DNA of 35,358 bases from Brevundimonas sp. UBA5936 (GTDB taxonomy: Bacteria; Pseudomonadota; Alphaproteobacteria; Caulobacterales; Caulobacteraceae): assembly GCA_002430835.1 (NCBI GenBank), contig DJDA01000017.1:1-35358 (forward strand), given 5' to 3'. The notes under the pieces are model-generated. The model had not been told where the DNA came from. It saw only the letters and a list, made by a program, of their open reading frames with translations, and did no database searches. A program made the translations under genes and the position numbers. Each line of letters starts with the position of its first letter. Positions within the stretch are counted from its first letter, which is position 1. Below, piece after piece: positions 23,397 to 32,313 of the stretch.

Positions 23397-23954
23397 TCAG
23401 TTCACGAACGGGAACTTGAACTCGGTGAGGAGAGCCTTGGCTTCCTCATCGGTCTTGGCCGTGGTGCAGACAACGATGTCCATGCCCCACATCTGGTCGA
23501 TCTGGTCGTAGTTGATCTCCGGGAACACGATGTGCTCCTTCAGACCCGTGGCGTAGTTGCCGCGACCGTCGAACGAAGTGCCCTTCAGGCCCCGGAAGTC
23601 CTTCACGCGCGGCAGGGCGATCGTGATGAAGCGGTCCAGGAACTCGTACATCTGGGCGCCGCGCAGCGTGACCTTGCCGCCGATGACCATGCCTTCGCGC
23701 AGCTTGAAGCCGGCGATGGAGTTACGAGCCTTGGTCGGCACAGCCTTCTGACCGGCGATGGCCGTCAGATCCTTGAGGGCCGCGTTGGCCTTCTTGGAGT
23801 CGGCGACAGCTTCACCGATACCCATGTTCAGGACGATCTTGTCCAGCTTGGGGATCTGCATCTCGTTGGAGTAGCCGAATTTTTCCTTCAGGACGCCGCG
23901 GATGCGGTCCTGATACTCGGCCTTGAGGCGCGGCGTGTACTTGGTGTCGGCCAT
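23397..23954 (-). CDS. rplE: 50S ribosomal protein L5
   Basis: Contacts 5S rRNA and the P-site tRNA elbow in the central protuberance. The 185-aa protein shows the L5 pattern: KIVLNMGIGEAVADSKK, ITGQKxVPTKARxSIAGFKLREG-like (here AIAGQKAVPTKARNSIAGFK), and DFRGLKGTSFDGRGNY. Its start codon overlaps the rplX stop by one base, implying translational coupling. Confidence 0.97.
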   Translation of the reverse strand: MADTKYTPRLKAEYQDRIRGVLKEKFGYSNEMQIPKLDKIVLNMGIGEAVADSKKANAALKDLTAIAGQKAVPTKARNSIAGFKLREGMVIGGKVTLRGAQMYEFLDRFITIALPRVKDFRGLKGTSFDGRGNYATGLKEHIVFPEINYDQIDQMWGMDIVVCTTAKTDEEAKALLTEFKFPFVN

Positions 23955-24262
23955 CAGATGACGTCTCCCGTCGACTTGGCGAAGCGGACCTTCTTGTCCC
24001 CCTCGACCTTGAAGCCCACGCGGGTCGCCTTGCCGTTGGCGTCGGCGATCGCGACGTTCGACAGGTGAAGCGAGGCTTCCTTGTGCTTGATGCCGCCTTG
24101 CGGGTCAGCCTGGGTCGGGCGCGTGTGGCGCTGAACCATGTTGACGCCTTGCACGACGACGCGGTTTTCGGTCGGCAGAACCTGCATCACCTTGCCGGTG
24201 CGGCCCTTGTCCTTGCCGGTCAGGACGACGACGTTGTCGCCCTTCTTGATCTTGGCGGCCAT
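23954..24262 (-). CDS. rplX: 50S ribosomal protein L24
   Basis: Assembly-initiating large-subunit protein with a KOW motif (KGDNVVVLTGKDKGRTGKVMQVLP). The 102-aa length is typical. GINMVxRHxRPTQxxPQGGI is represented by GVNMVQRHTRPTQADPQGGI. Confidence 0.97.
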   Translation of the reverse strand: MAAKIKKGDNVVVLTGKDKGRTGKVMQVLPTENRVVVQGVNMVQRHTRPTQADPQGGIKHKEASLHLSNVAIADANGKATRVGFKVEGDKKVRFAKSTGDVI

Positions 24263-24264
24263 GG

Positions 24265-24633
24265 TTACAGAACCTCCGGAGCCAGCGAGATGATCTTCAT
24301 GTGGTTCTTGGCGCGCAGCTCGCGCGGAACCGGGCCGAAGATACGGGTGCCGACAGGCTCGTTCTGCTTGTTGACGATGACGGCGGCCGACTTGTCAAAA
24401 CGAATGACCGAGCCGTCCTTGCGCTGGATGTCCTTGGCGGTGCGCACGACGATGGCGCGAACGACGTCGCCCTTCTTCACGCGGCCGCGCGGAATCGCTT
24501 CCTTCACCGAGGCGACAATGGTGTCGCCGATCGAGGCGTAGCGGCGCTTGGAGCCGCCCAACACCTTGATGCACATGACCCGGCGAGCGCCCGAGTTATC
24601 GGCGACCTCCAGGTTAGTTTGCATCTGGATCAT
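24265..24633 (-). CDS. rplN: 50S ribosomal protein L14
   Basis: Subunit-interface protein of the large subunit and the usual docking site of the silencing factor RsfS. The 122-aa sequence is highly conserved: MIQMQTNLEVADNSGARRV, CIKVLGGSKRRYASIGD, and AVIVNKQNEPVGTRIFGPVPRE. Confidence 0.98.
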   Translation of the reverse strand: MIQMQTNLEVADNSGARRVMCIKVLGGSKRRYASIGDTIVASVKEAIPRGRVKKGDVVRAIVVRTAKDIQRKDGSVIRFDKSAAVIVNKQNEPVGTRIFGPVPRELRAKNHMKIISLAPEVL

Positions 24634-24651
24634 GGGATCCGATCCTTCTTC

Positions 24652-24894
24652 TTACGAAGCCGAGGCCGGGGAAATGATTTCCCAGCGCTTCAGCTTGGAC
24701 TTGGGGGCGCATTCGATGATGCGCGCGATATCGCCGACTTTGAGAGCGTTAGCTTCATCGTGGGCGTGGTAGTTCTTGGACTTGCGGACCGTCTTGCGGA
24801 GCAGCGGGTGCAGCAGGGTGCGCTCGACCTTCACGACGACGGTCTTGTCGCCCTTGTCGGAGACGACCACGCCTTCAAGAATGCGTTTGGGCAT
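24652..24894 (-). CDS. rpsQ: 30S ribosomal protein S17
   Basis: OB-fold primary binder of 16S rRNA. The 80-aa protein starts MPKRILEGVVVSDKGDKT and contains RTLLHPLLRKTVRKSKNYHAHDE. An in-frame upstream ATG (24918) would add eight residues, but the 24894 start matches the family and lies 10 nt after rpmC. Confidence 0.96.
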   Translation of the reverse strand: MPKRILEGVVVSDKGDKTVVVKVERTLLHPLLRKTVRKSKNYHAHDEANALKVGDIARIIECAPKSKLKRWEIISPASAS

Positions 24895-24904
24895 CGGTGT
24901 TTCC

Positions 24905-25102
24905 TTACGAGGCCGCACGCTTCTCGCGCAGAAGCGTCGAGATGCGAGCGATGTCCTTGCGCACTTCCGAGACCCGGTGGGTCTTTTCCATCTGGCCGGT
25001 GGCGGCCTGGAAGCGCAGGTTGAACTGTTCCTTCTTGAGCTTCAGCAGCTCGTCGGACAGTTGGTCGACGGTTTGCGACCGGAGATCGGCGATCTTGGTC
25101 AT
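24905..25102 (-). CDS. rpmC: 50S ribosomal protein L29
   Basis: Lies beside L23 at the tunnel exit. The 65-aa helical hairpin has SDELLKLKKEQFNLRFQAATGQMEKTHRV-type residues (positions about 17-45) as in the family. Its start codon overlaps the rplP stop by one base. Confidence 0.97.
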   Translation of the reverse strand: MTKIADLRSQTVDQLSDELLKLKKEQFNLRFQAATGQMEKTHRVSEVRKDIARISTLLREKRAAS

Positions 25103-25539
25103 TAGGCGGCTTGCTCCGTAACGATGCCGGCGTCCAGGCGGGTGACCACCTTGGTGCGGATCGGCAGCTTGGCGGCGCCGAGGCGCAGCGCTTCACGAGC
25201 CACGTCGTCCGGCACGCCGTCGATTTCGAACATGATGCGGCCCGGGGCCACGCGAGCGGCCCAGTGGTCCACCGCGCCCTTGCCCTTACCCATCCGCACT
25301 TCGGCCGGCTTGCCGGAGACCGGCACGTCGGGGAAGATACGGATCCAGACGCGGCCCTGACGCTTCATCTGACGGGTGATCGCGCGGCGAGCCGCTTCGA
25401 TCTGACGCGCCGTGATGCGCTCCGGCTCGACGGCCTTCAGACCGTAGGAGCCGAAGTTCAGCGAGAAACCACCCTTGGACGAGCCGTGGATGCGGCCCTT
25501 GAAGGCCTTGCGGTACTTGGTCTTTTTCGGTTGCAACAT
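25102..25539 (-). CDS. rplP: 50S ribosomal protein L16
   Basis: Contacts the A-site tRNA elbow, and is needed for late large-subunit assembly. The 145-aa protein starts MLQPKKTKYRKAFKGRIHG and contains RITARQIEAARRAITRQMKR, VWIRIFPDVPVSGKPAEVRM and GKGKGAVDHWAARVAPG. Confidence 0.97.
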   Translation of the reverse strand: MLQPKKTKYRKAFKGRIHGSSKGGFSLNFGSYGLKAVEPERITARQIEAARRAITRQMKRQGRVWIRIFPDVPVSGKPAEVRMGKGKGAVDHWAARVAPGRIMFEIDGVPDDVAREALRLGAAKLPIRTKVVTRLDAGIVTEQAA

Positions 25540-25545
25540 GGCCTA

Positions 25546-26291
<746 letters not shown>

Positions 26292-26292
<1 letters not shown>

Positions 26293-26672
26293 CAGGCAGC
26301 CTCGCCGGCTTCACGGACCACAATCGTGATCTCGCTAAAGGGTTTCAGGATGCGCGAGGAGCGACCGCGAGCGCGGCTCGCGAAACGCTTCATCACCAGG
26401 TTCTTGCCCACGAAGGCCTCGGCGACAACCAGGTTGTCGATGTCGAGGTTGTGGTTGTTCTCGGCGTTCGAGATCGCCGAGTACAGAACCTTGCGGACAT
26501 CGCCAGCGATGCGCTTGTGGCTGAATTCCAGCTCGTTCAGCGCCTTCTGGACCGGCAGACCGCGGATCGACGCGGCCACCAGGTTCAGCTTCTGCGGGCT
26601 GATGCGGACGTTGACCAGCTTGGCGCGGGCCTCGGTCGCTTCAACGCGACGGGGGTTCTTGGTCTGGGCCAT
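26292..26672 (-). CDS. rplV: 50S ribosomal protein L22
   Basis: Its beta-hairpin loop lines the nascent-peptide exit tunnel and is a known site of macrolide-resistance mutations. The 126-aa protein includes VRISPQKLNLVAASIRGLPV and the hairpin region RFASRARGRSSRILKPFSEI. Confidence 0.97.
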
Positions 26673-26675
26673 GGA

Positions 26676-26954
26676 TTACTTCCTCTTGGCCTTCTTGTCC
26701 GCCGCGTGGCCCGGGAAGTTCCGGGTCGGGGCGAACTCGCCGAACTTCATGCCGACCATTTCTTCGGAGACCGACACCGGCACATGCTTCTGGCCGTTGT
26801 GGACGCCGAACGTCAGACCGACGAACTGCGGCAGGATGGTGGAGCGGCGCGACCACGTCTTGATCACGTCCTTGCGGCCCGACGATTGAGCGGCGTCGGC
26901 CTTCTTGAGCAGATACCCGTCGACAAACGGGCCTTTCCAGGAGGAGCGGGCCAT
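26676..26954 (-). CDS. rpsS: 30S ribosomal protein S19
   Basis: Head protein that contacts the large subunit and S13. The 92-aa sequence is canonical: MARSSWKGPFVDGYLLKK, TWSRRSTILPQFVGLTF, and VHNGQKHVPVSVSEEMVGMK followed by GEFAPTRNFPGHA. Confidence 0.98.
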   Translation of the reverse strand: MARSSWKGPFVDGYLLKKADAAQSSGRKDVIKTWSRRSTILPQFVGLTFGVHNGQKHVPVSVSEEMVGMKFGEFAPTRNFPGHAADKKAKRK

Positions 26955-26956
26955 TC

Positions 26957-27793
26957 TTAGCGAGCCTTCTTCACGTGACGGCTACGGATGATGAACTTAT
27001 CCGTGGCCTTGTTCTTGCGGGTACGGGTGCCCTTGGTGTCCTTGCCCCACGGCGTAACCGGGGTACGACCACCAGAGGTCCGGCCTTCACCACCACCGTG
27101 CGGGTGGTCGATCGGGTTCATGGCGACGCCGCGGACGTGCGGACGCCAGCCCATGTGACGCTTGCGGCCCGCCTTGCCCAGGTTCTGGTTCATGTGCTCG
27201 GGGTTCGACACGGCGCCGACCACGGCCATGCAGCCGTCCAGGACCATGCGAAGCTCGCCCGAGCCCAGACGGATCTGAGCGTAGCCCTGGTCGCGACCGA
27301 CCAGTTGAGCGTAGGCGCCGGCCGAACGGGCCAGCTGAGCGCCCTTGCCCGGCTTCATCTCCACGTTGTGGATGATGGTGCCGACGGGGATCGAGCGCAG
27401 CGGCATGGCGTTGCCCGGCTTCACGTCGACCTTCTCACCCGCGACGATGGTGTCGCCGGCGTGAAGGCGCTGAGGCGCGATGATGTAGGTCTTCTCGCCG
27501 TCCGGATAGACAACCAGGGCGATGAAGGCGGTGCGGTTGGGGTCGTATTCCAGACGCTCGACCGTGCCGACCACGTCGAACTTGCGACGCTTGAAGTCGA
27601 TCTTGCGGTACAGCTTCTTGGCGCCGCCGCCGCGGAAGCGGACAGCGATGCGACCGCCCTGACCACGACCGCCCGACTTGGTCAGGCCTTCGGTCAGCGA
27701 CTTCTCCGGGCGGCCTTTGTGCAGCTCGGAACGGTCGACCAGCACCAGGGCGCGGCGGCCCGGCGACGTCGGATTGTAATGCTTCAGAGCCAT
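26957..27793 (-). CDS. rplB: 50S ribosomal protein L2
   Basis: Large, highly conserved protein near the peptidyl-transferase centre, important for subunit joining. The 278-aa protein starts MALKHYNPTSPGRRALV and has the diagnostic C-terminal VRGVAMNPIDHPHGGGEGRT with the conserved His. An upstream in-frame extension (to 27832) overlaps rplW and is not used. Two nt separate it from rpsS. Confidence 0.98.
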   Translation of the reverse strand: MALKHYNPTSPGRRALVLVDRSELHKGRPEKSLTEGLTKSGGRGQGGRIAVRFRGGGAKKLYRKIDFKRRKFDVVGTVERLEYDPNRTAFIALVVYPDGEKTYIIAPQRLHAGDTIVAGEKVDVKPGNAMPLRSIPVGTIIHNVEMKPGKGAQLARSAGAYAQLVGRDQGYAQIRLGSGELRMVLDGCMAVVGAVSNPEHMNQNLGKAGRKRHMGWRPHVRGVAMNPIDHPHGGGEGRTSGGRTPVTPWGKDTKGTRTRKNKATDKFIIRSRHVKKAR

Positions 27794-27797
27794 CTTC

Positions 27798-28103
27798 TTA
27801 GAGCCCCGTCGTGACGTCGATCGACTGACCATCGGCCAGCGTCACGATCGCTTTCTTGATGTCCACGCGACGGCCCAGGATGCCCCGGAAGCGCTTGGTC
27901 TTGCCCTTTTGAACCAGGGTGTTGACCTTGAGGACGTTGACTTTGAACAGGCTTTCGACCGCAGCGGCGATCTCGTCCTTGGTCGCCGTGCCGGCGACGC
28001 GGAAGACGACCTTGTTCTGCTCCGACAGGATCGTGGCCTTCTCGGTGATCACCGGAGCCAGGATGGTGTCGTAGTGCTTGGCGGTGGGTTGAGCGGCGGC
28101 CAT
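27798..28103 (-). CDS. rplW: 50S ribosomal protein L23
   Basis: Docking platform at the tunnel exit for trigger factor and the signal recognition particle. The 101-aa protein has YDTILAPVITEKATILSEQN and VNTLVQKGKTKRFRGILGRR. Its start overlaps the rplD stop by one base. Confidence 0.97.
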   Translation of the reverse strand: MAAAQPTAKHYDTILAPVITEKATILSEQNKVVFRVAGTATKDEIAAAVESLFKVNVLKVNTLVQKGKTKRFRGILGRRVDIKKAIVTLADGQSIDVTTGL

Positions 28104-28741
28104 TATGCGGCTTCCTTCTCAGCGAAGCGCGCCTCGATGGCTTCAACAGCCGCCTTGGTCAGCACCAGTTTGTCGGCCCGCAGGATGTCATAGACGTTCA
28201 GGCCGGCGTTCGGCAGCACGTCGATGTGCGGGATGTTGCGCGCGGCCAGGCCGAAGTTGGTTTCAACTTCCGGACCCGCGATGATCAGAGCCTTGGTCCA
28301 GCCCAGCTTGCCGAAGGTCTCGCGCAGCGAGGCCGTCTTGGCTTCCTTGACCGAGACGCTGTCGACGACGACCAGGTCGCCGGCCTTGACCTTGGACGAC
28401 AGGGCGTGACGCAGAGCCAGGGCGCGGACCTTCTTCGGCAGCGAATAGCCGTGGTCACGGACAACCGGACCGAAGGCGCGCGAACCGCCGACGAACTGCG
28501 GCGCACGGCGCGAACCGTGACGAGCGCCGCCGGTGCCCTTCTGCTTGTACATCTTCTTGCCCGTACGAGAGTTCTCGTTGCGGGTTTGAACCTTGTGCGT
28601 ACCGGCGCGGCGCTTGGCCAGCTGCCAGTTGACGTAACGGGCCAGCAGGTCGCCGCGGATGTCGGAGATGCCGAAGACGGCGTCCGACAGCTCAACGTCG
28701 CCAGCAGCCTTGCCGTCGAGTTTGATGACCGAGAGTTTCAT
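28103..28741 (-). CDS. rplD: 50S ribosomal protein L4
   Basis: Lines the exit-tunnel constriction. In E. coli it also represses the S10 operon through the leader RNA. The 212-aa protein has the tunnel loop KMYKQKGTGGARHGSRRAPQ and the family region VVRDHGYSLPKKVRALALRHAL. Its start codon overlaps the rplC stop by one base. Autoregulation through the leader found upstream of rpsJ is possible but unproven. Confidence 0.97.
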   Translation of the reverse strand: MKLSVIKLDGKAAGDVELSDAVFGISDIRGDLLARYVNWQLAKRRAGTHKVQTRNENSRTGKKMYKQKGTGGARHGSRRAPQFVGGSRAFGPVVRDHGYSLPKKVRALALRHALSSKVKAGDLVVVDSVSVKEAKTASLRETFGKLGWTKALIIAGPEVETNFGLAARNIPHIDVLPNAGLNVYDILRADKLVLTKAAVEAIEARFAEKEAA

Positions 28742-29484
28742 TACGCTTCACCGCCTTCGGTCGCTTCCACGGCCGGCGCTTCAGCCGGGGTCGAAGCGGG
28801 TTGAGCAGCGGCCGACTTCACGGCGCCCGGGAACGGGGCGTCCGAGGGACGGGCCTTCTTGATGGCGTCGCTGACCTTGACGTAGGCGCCGTCGTGACCC
28901 GGGACAGCGCCCTTGATCAGGATCAGGCCACGCTCGGCGTCGACGCGGACGACGGTCAGGTTCTGGGTCGTGACGACTTCCTGGCCGAGATGGCCAGCCA
29001 TCTTCTTGCCCTTGAAGACCTTGCCCGGATCTTGACGCTGGCCGGTCGAACCATGCGAACGGTGCGAAATCGACACGCCGTGCGAGGCGCGCAGACCACC
29101 GAAGTTCCAGCGCTTCATGGCGCCGGCAAAGCCCTTACCAATGGTATGGCCCTGGATGTCGACCTTCTGGCCCGCGAGGAAGTGGTCGGCCGACAGTTCG
29201 GCGCCCACGTCCAGCAGGGCGTCTTCACCCACGCGGAACTCGGTTACATAGGCCTTAGGTTCGACCTCGGCCTTCGCGAAGACTTCGCGTTGAGCCTTGG
29301 CCGTGTTCTTGGCCTTCTTAACGCCAGCGCCCAGCTGAAGGGCGACGTAACCGTCGCGCTCCTTGGTACGTTGGCCGACGACTTGGCAGCCGTCGAGCTG
29401 GAGCACAGTGACCGGAACGTGTGCGCCGTCATCGGCGAACACGCGGGTCATCCCCAGCTTCTTGGCGATCACGCCCGTGCGCAT
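28741..29484 (-). CDS. rplC: 50S ribosomal protein L3
   Basis: Early assembly protein with a loop reaching the peptidyl-transferase centre. The 247-aa protein contains MRTGVIAKKLGMTRVF, GFAGAMKRWNFGGLRASHG, SHRSHGSTGQRQDPGKVFKG and MAGHLG. Relative to E. coli (209 aa) it has an Ala/Pro/Glu-rich C-terminal tail of roughly 35 residues, likely disordered. Confidence 0.97.
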   Translation of the reverse strand: MRTGVIAKKLGMTRVFADDGAHVPVTVLQLDGCQVVGQRTKERDGYVALQLGAGVKKAKNTAKAQREVFAKAEVEPKAYVTEFRVGEDALLDVGAELSADHFLAGQKVDIQGHTIGKGFAGAMKRWNFGGLRASHGVSISHRSHGSTGQRQDPGKVFKGKKMAGHLGQEVVTTQNLTVVRVDAERGLILIKGAVPGHDGAYVKVSDAIKKARPSDAPFPGAVKSAAAQPASTPAEAPAVEATEGGEA

Positions 29485-29507
29485 GTCGGATCCCGCCTCT
29501 TTCTTTC

Positions 29508-29813
<306 letters not shown>

Positions 29814-30041
29814 ATCGGTTGTTATTCCCATGCGGCCGGAGCCGCGTCCCTGTGAACCATTTCAAAGACCGAAGCCTCAGAGCGATCACTCGCTCCCAGG
29901 AAACGCAAATCCGCAAAAACGAGCGGCCCACGCAGTCCCCCGCGAAGGCCGTAAGTTCCCAAGAAGCTGCAAAGAACAGTAACTTAGGTCGTCCCTGCGG
30001 ACCGCGTCTGCACCCGAAAGTGCACAGCCGGTCCAACAAGA
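29814..30041 (-). other. Structured 5' leader of the S10 ribosomal operon
   Basis: Between the candidate promoter and the rpsJ start lie about 228 nt with several hairpins in the RNA sense. A long arm runs over 30033-30000 (GACCG ... CGGTC outer stem, GCAC/GTGC inner stem). A six-base helix pairs 29986-29981 with 29957-29952. GAGCGA-GTGA-TCGCTC (29895-29880) ends in a GNRA-type loop. GCGGC-TCCG-GCCGC (29845-29832) has a UNCG-type loop and stands just upstream of rpsJ. No protein-coding frame here looks real. The stems are seen in the sequence; a regulatory role, for instance binding by L4 or another ribosomal protein, is inference. Confidence 0.5.
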
Positions 30042-30047
30042 GGGGTG

Positions 30048-30076
30048 CTTATGCCTTCCGATTCCGTTTCCGTCAA
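30048..30076 (-). promoter_or_regulatory. Candidate promoter of the S10 operon
   Basis: On the minus strand TTGACG (30076-30071) is followed after exactly 17 nt by CATAAG (30053-30048), a good housekeeping-type promoter for a G+C-rich alphaproteobacterium. Transcription would start near 30041. An independent promoter is expected here because tuf, upstream, ends in its own terminator. Confidence 0.6.
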
Positions 30077-30399
30077 GCGCGGAAATCCCCGCCCCGTCAG
30101 GGTTTGCGACTCACGTCGCCCGCACCCCTCTCCGACCGCCGCACTGCAACATAACACGGGCCGATCGTTAGGGACTAAGGCGGGAAAACGGCCAGATGAA
30201 CACCGCGGAAAGGCACCGCCGCAATACCTTCCGTATACTGACGCAGTTATGCCGCAATGCGTCACTTTTGGGCAACATCGCCCCTGATGTGACCTCTGCA
30301 TGACATGTTTGTTACGGCAAAGCGCCAAAGAGCGACCTATGTCTCGCTCATCGCCGGACGGGCCAAGCTTGTTTGGCGGCAGTACATAAGGACAAAAAA

Positions 30400-31158
30400 A
30401 TGAAAACCGTCTTTCTCGCTTCGGTCGCCGCCGCGACCCTGATCGCCGCTCCCGCCTTCGCTCAAGACGCCATCGGCTCGGTCGGCATCGCCTACAACTA
30501 CGCTGACGTCGAAGGCACCGACGTGAACCGCGGCGTCATCGACGGCACCGTCGCTTCGCCGGTGTTCGGCGACTGGACCGTCACCTTCAACGCTGAAGCC
30601 GCCTACACGGACGTCCAGCACGCCGGCGACGAAACCACCCTGGCCGGCGCCGTGCACCTGTCGAAGAAGATCGAAGACATGCGCTTCGGCGGCTTCTACG
30701 CCGCTTCGGAACTGGGCAACACCACGCTGAACACCTTCGGCCTGGAAGGTCAGAAGTACCTGGACCGCGCCACCCTGACGGGCGTCGTCTCGTACGGCAC
30801 CGCGGCTGACGCCGACATCTGGACCGTGGCCGGCGACGCCGCCTTCTACGCCACGCCGCAACTGCGCCTGAGCGGCGGCGCCGCGTACACCAACGTCGAC
30901 GCCGACAACATGTTCATCGGCAACAGCGACGTCGACGCCTGGTCGGCCGGCGTGGCTGCTGAGTACCAGTTCGCCAACTCGCCGTACTCGGTCTTCGGCG
31001 GCTACGACTACGTCAAGTCCTCGGACCTGGACGTCGACGCCAACGTCTTCAAGATCGGCATGCGCTACAGCTTCGGCGGCGGTCTGCAAGCCCGCGACCA
31101 AGCCGGCGCCAACCTGGGCCGCACGCACAACGGCGTGTCCGCCCTGCTCGGCCTCTAA
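30400..31158 (+). CDS. Outer-membrane beta-barrel (porin-like) protein
   Basis: A 252-aa exported protein. The ATG follows an AAGGA with 8-nt spacing. MKTVFLASVAAATLIAAPAFAQ is a textbook signal peptide cut after Ala-Phe-Ala. The mature chain alternates short amphipathic strands (GSVGIAYNYADVEG, FTVTFNAEAAYTDV-like, RLSGGAAYTNVDAD, KIGMRYSFGGGL), as in small outer-membrane barrels. Codons are strongly biased to GCC, GGC and GAC, suggesting high expression. The last strand ends at MRYSF, but 25 or so further residues follow and the chain ends in Leu, not the usual C-terminal aromatic residue. The function is not evident. The 320 nt upstream to the S10 promoter hold its promoter, which I could not place with confidence. 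A strong terminator follows. Confidence 0.82.
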   Translation: MKTVFLASVAAATLIAAPAFAQDAIGSVGIAYNYADVEGTDVNRGVIDGTVASPVFGDWTVTFNAEAAYTDVQHAGDETTLAGAVHLSKKIEDMRFGGFYAASELGNTTLNTFGLEGQKYLDRATLTGVVSYGTAADADIWTVAGDAAFYATPQLRLSGGAAYTNVDADNMFIGNSDVDAWSAGVAAEYQFANSPYSVFGGYDYVKSSDLDVDANVFKIGMRYSFGGGLQARDQAGANLGRTHNGVSALLGL

Positions 31159-31194
31159 GCGATCTTCGCGGTCTTCGGACCGCACGGATCAACG

Positions 31195-31230
31195 AAACCC
31201 CGGCGGAGCGATCCGCCGGGGTTTTTGTTT
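31195..31230 (+). terminator. Rho-independent terminator of the beta-barrel gene
   Basis: A 12-bp stem (AACCCCGGCGGA at 31196-31207 with TCCGCCGGGGTT at 31212-31223) around a GCGA tetraloop is followed by a T-rich run (to 31230), starting about 37 nt after the stop codon. Confidence 0.92.
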
Positions 31231-31247
31231 GCCTGGACCGTCCAGGC
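31231..31247. repeat. Short perfect palindrome between two terminators
   Basis: GCCTGGAC-C-GTCCAGGC is a perfect 8-bp dyad with a single central base, directly after the plus-strand terminator and before the minus-strand one. It may extend the terminator structure or be a protein binding site. No gene start is close. Confidence 0.4.
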
Positions 31248-31256
31248 TCCAGGCAT

Positions 31257-31294
31257 GAAAAAGGCCCGAGGGGTTCCACGCTCCCGGGCCTTTT
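31257..31294 (-). terminator. Terminator of the GIN-repeat protein gene (also works on plus strand)
   Basis: Arms AAAAAGGCCCG (from 31258) and CGGGCCTTTT (to 31294) form a 9-10 bp stem with A and T tracts on both sides, so it can stop transcription from either direction. It lies 20 nt after the minus-strand stop codon at 31314. Confidence 0.8.
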
Positions 31295-31313
31295 CCTTCA
31301 GGGGTTCGCGGCG

Positions 31314-32210
31314 TCAGCGACCGATGCGCAGATCCCCTGATCCCACGATCGAGCGGGACACTCGGCCGGTCGCCTCTGCGACCCTCACATCGCCCGAGCC
31401 GGCGATAGCCACCGAGACGTCGCCCGCCGTTCCACCGAAATTCACGTCGCCCGAGCCGCCGATGGACACCTCCAGCGTCGTGGCCCGACCGTTCCTCACG
31501 CGCACCCCGCCCGAGCCGCCGATGGCCGCCTTGGTCTCACCGTCGACGGAAGCAACATCGATACTGCCCGAACCGCCCACGCTGGCCTCCAGCTTGCTGG
31601 TCGCGCCCGCATAGATGGAGCCCGATCCGCCGACGGCCGCTTCCAGATCGCGCGACGTGCCGGCCCGGATGGAGCCCGATCCGCCGACCGACAGGCTCAT
31701 GTCGCCATCGACGTTCGCCACCGTCCAGGAGCCGCAGCCGCCGTTGCCCAGCTCGACCGAGCGCGCGCCGCGTCCAATGGAGCCGAACACGGCGCCGCCG
31801 CCGTTCACGTCCACGTCGCGCGGCGTGCGCAGAACGATCAGCGGCGCATCCTCCAGACGAATACGGCCCTTGCCGCGCACCTCTACCGATGCGCCTTCGC
31901 CAGGCTGGCGGGCGTCCGCCGGACCGCTGTTGCACGAGCCGATCTGACCGCCGTTGAAGCTCATGCCCCGGCCGCGTCCCAGACCGCCGTCGATACGCAC
32001 CTGATCGCCTCGACGCTCGATGCGCAGCTCAGGCAAACCGGCTGAACCTGGCGTGATCTCGACGCCGACGTCTGCGCGGTCTTCCGGGATGACGATGACG
32101 CGCGCCACCGCGTTGCGGATGGTCACTTCATCGGCCAGGGCCGGCGCCGCCAGCACGGCGGAAGCGGTCAGTGCGGATCCGATGGCGGCGGCGATTGCGG
32201 CGGGTTTCAT
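31314..32210 (-). CDS. Exported GIN-domain (DUF2807-like) repeat protein
   Basis: A 298-aa protein with a Sec signal peptide (MKPAAIAAAIGSALTASAVLAAPALA). The C-terminal 125 or so residues hold seven copies of an 18-20-residue unit headed by VGGSGSI, IGGSGDV or similar, the pattern of the GIN/DUF2807 right-handed beta-helix (putative adhesin head). The preceding region RIRLEDAPLIVLRTPRDVDVNGGGAVFGSIG is also typical of that family. Two Cys residues (GSCNSG, GGCGSW) might pair. The units are near repeats at DNA level too, for example around 31614 and 31670. The protein is probably periplasmic or surface-exposed; its role is unknown. Confidence 0.8.
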   Translation of the reverse strand: MKPAAIAAAIGSALTASAVLAAPALADEVTIRNAVARVIVIPEDRADVGVEITPGSAGLPELRIERRGDQVRIDGGLGRGRGMSFNGGQIGSCNSGPADARQPGEGASVEVRGKGRIRLEDAPLIVLRTPRDVDVNGGGAVFGSIGRGARSVELGNGGCGSWTVANVDGDMSLSVGGSGSIRAGTSRDLEAAVGGSGSIYAGATSKLEASVGGSGSIDVASVDGETKAAIGGSGGVRVRNGRATTLEVSIGGSGDVNFGGTAGDVSVAIAGSGDVRVAEATGRVSRSIVGSGDLRIGR

Positions 32211-32313
32211 CAGCGGGGTCTCCCTGTCTCTGTGTCCAGGGAAGACTGAGGGCCCCACGCCGCAAAGTCAGTTTAAATCGAGGTCATGAACCCCTTTTAA
32301 CCTAAGGCGACCG

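Noticed and set aside
30050..30287. 79-aa plus-strand ORF preceded by AGAGGGG
   Set aside because: Despite the ribosome-like site it overlaps the S10 promoter, has no hydrophobic core or family, and reads like noncoding sequence.
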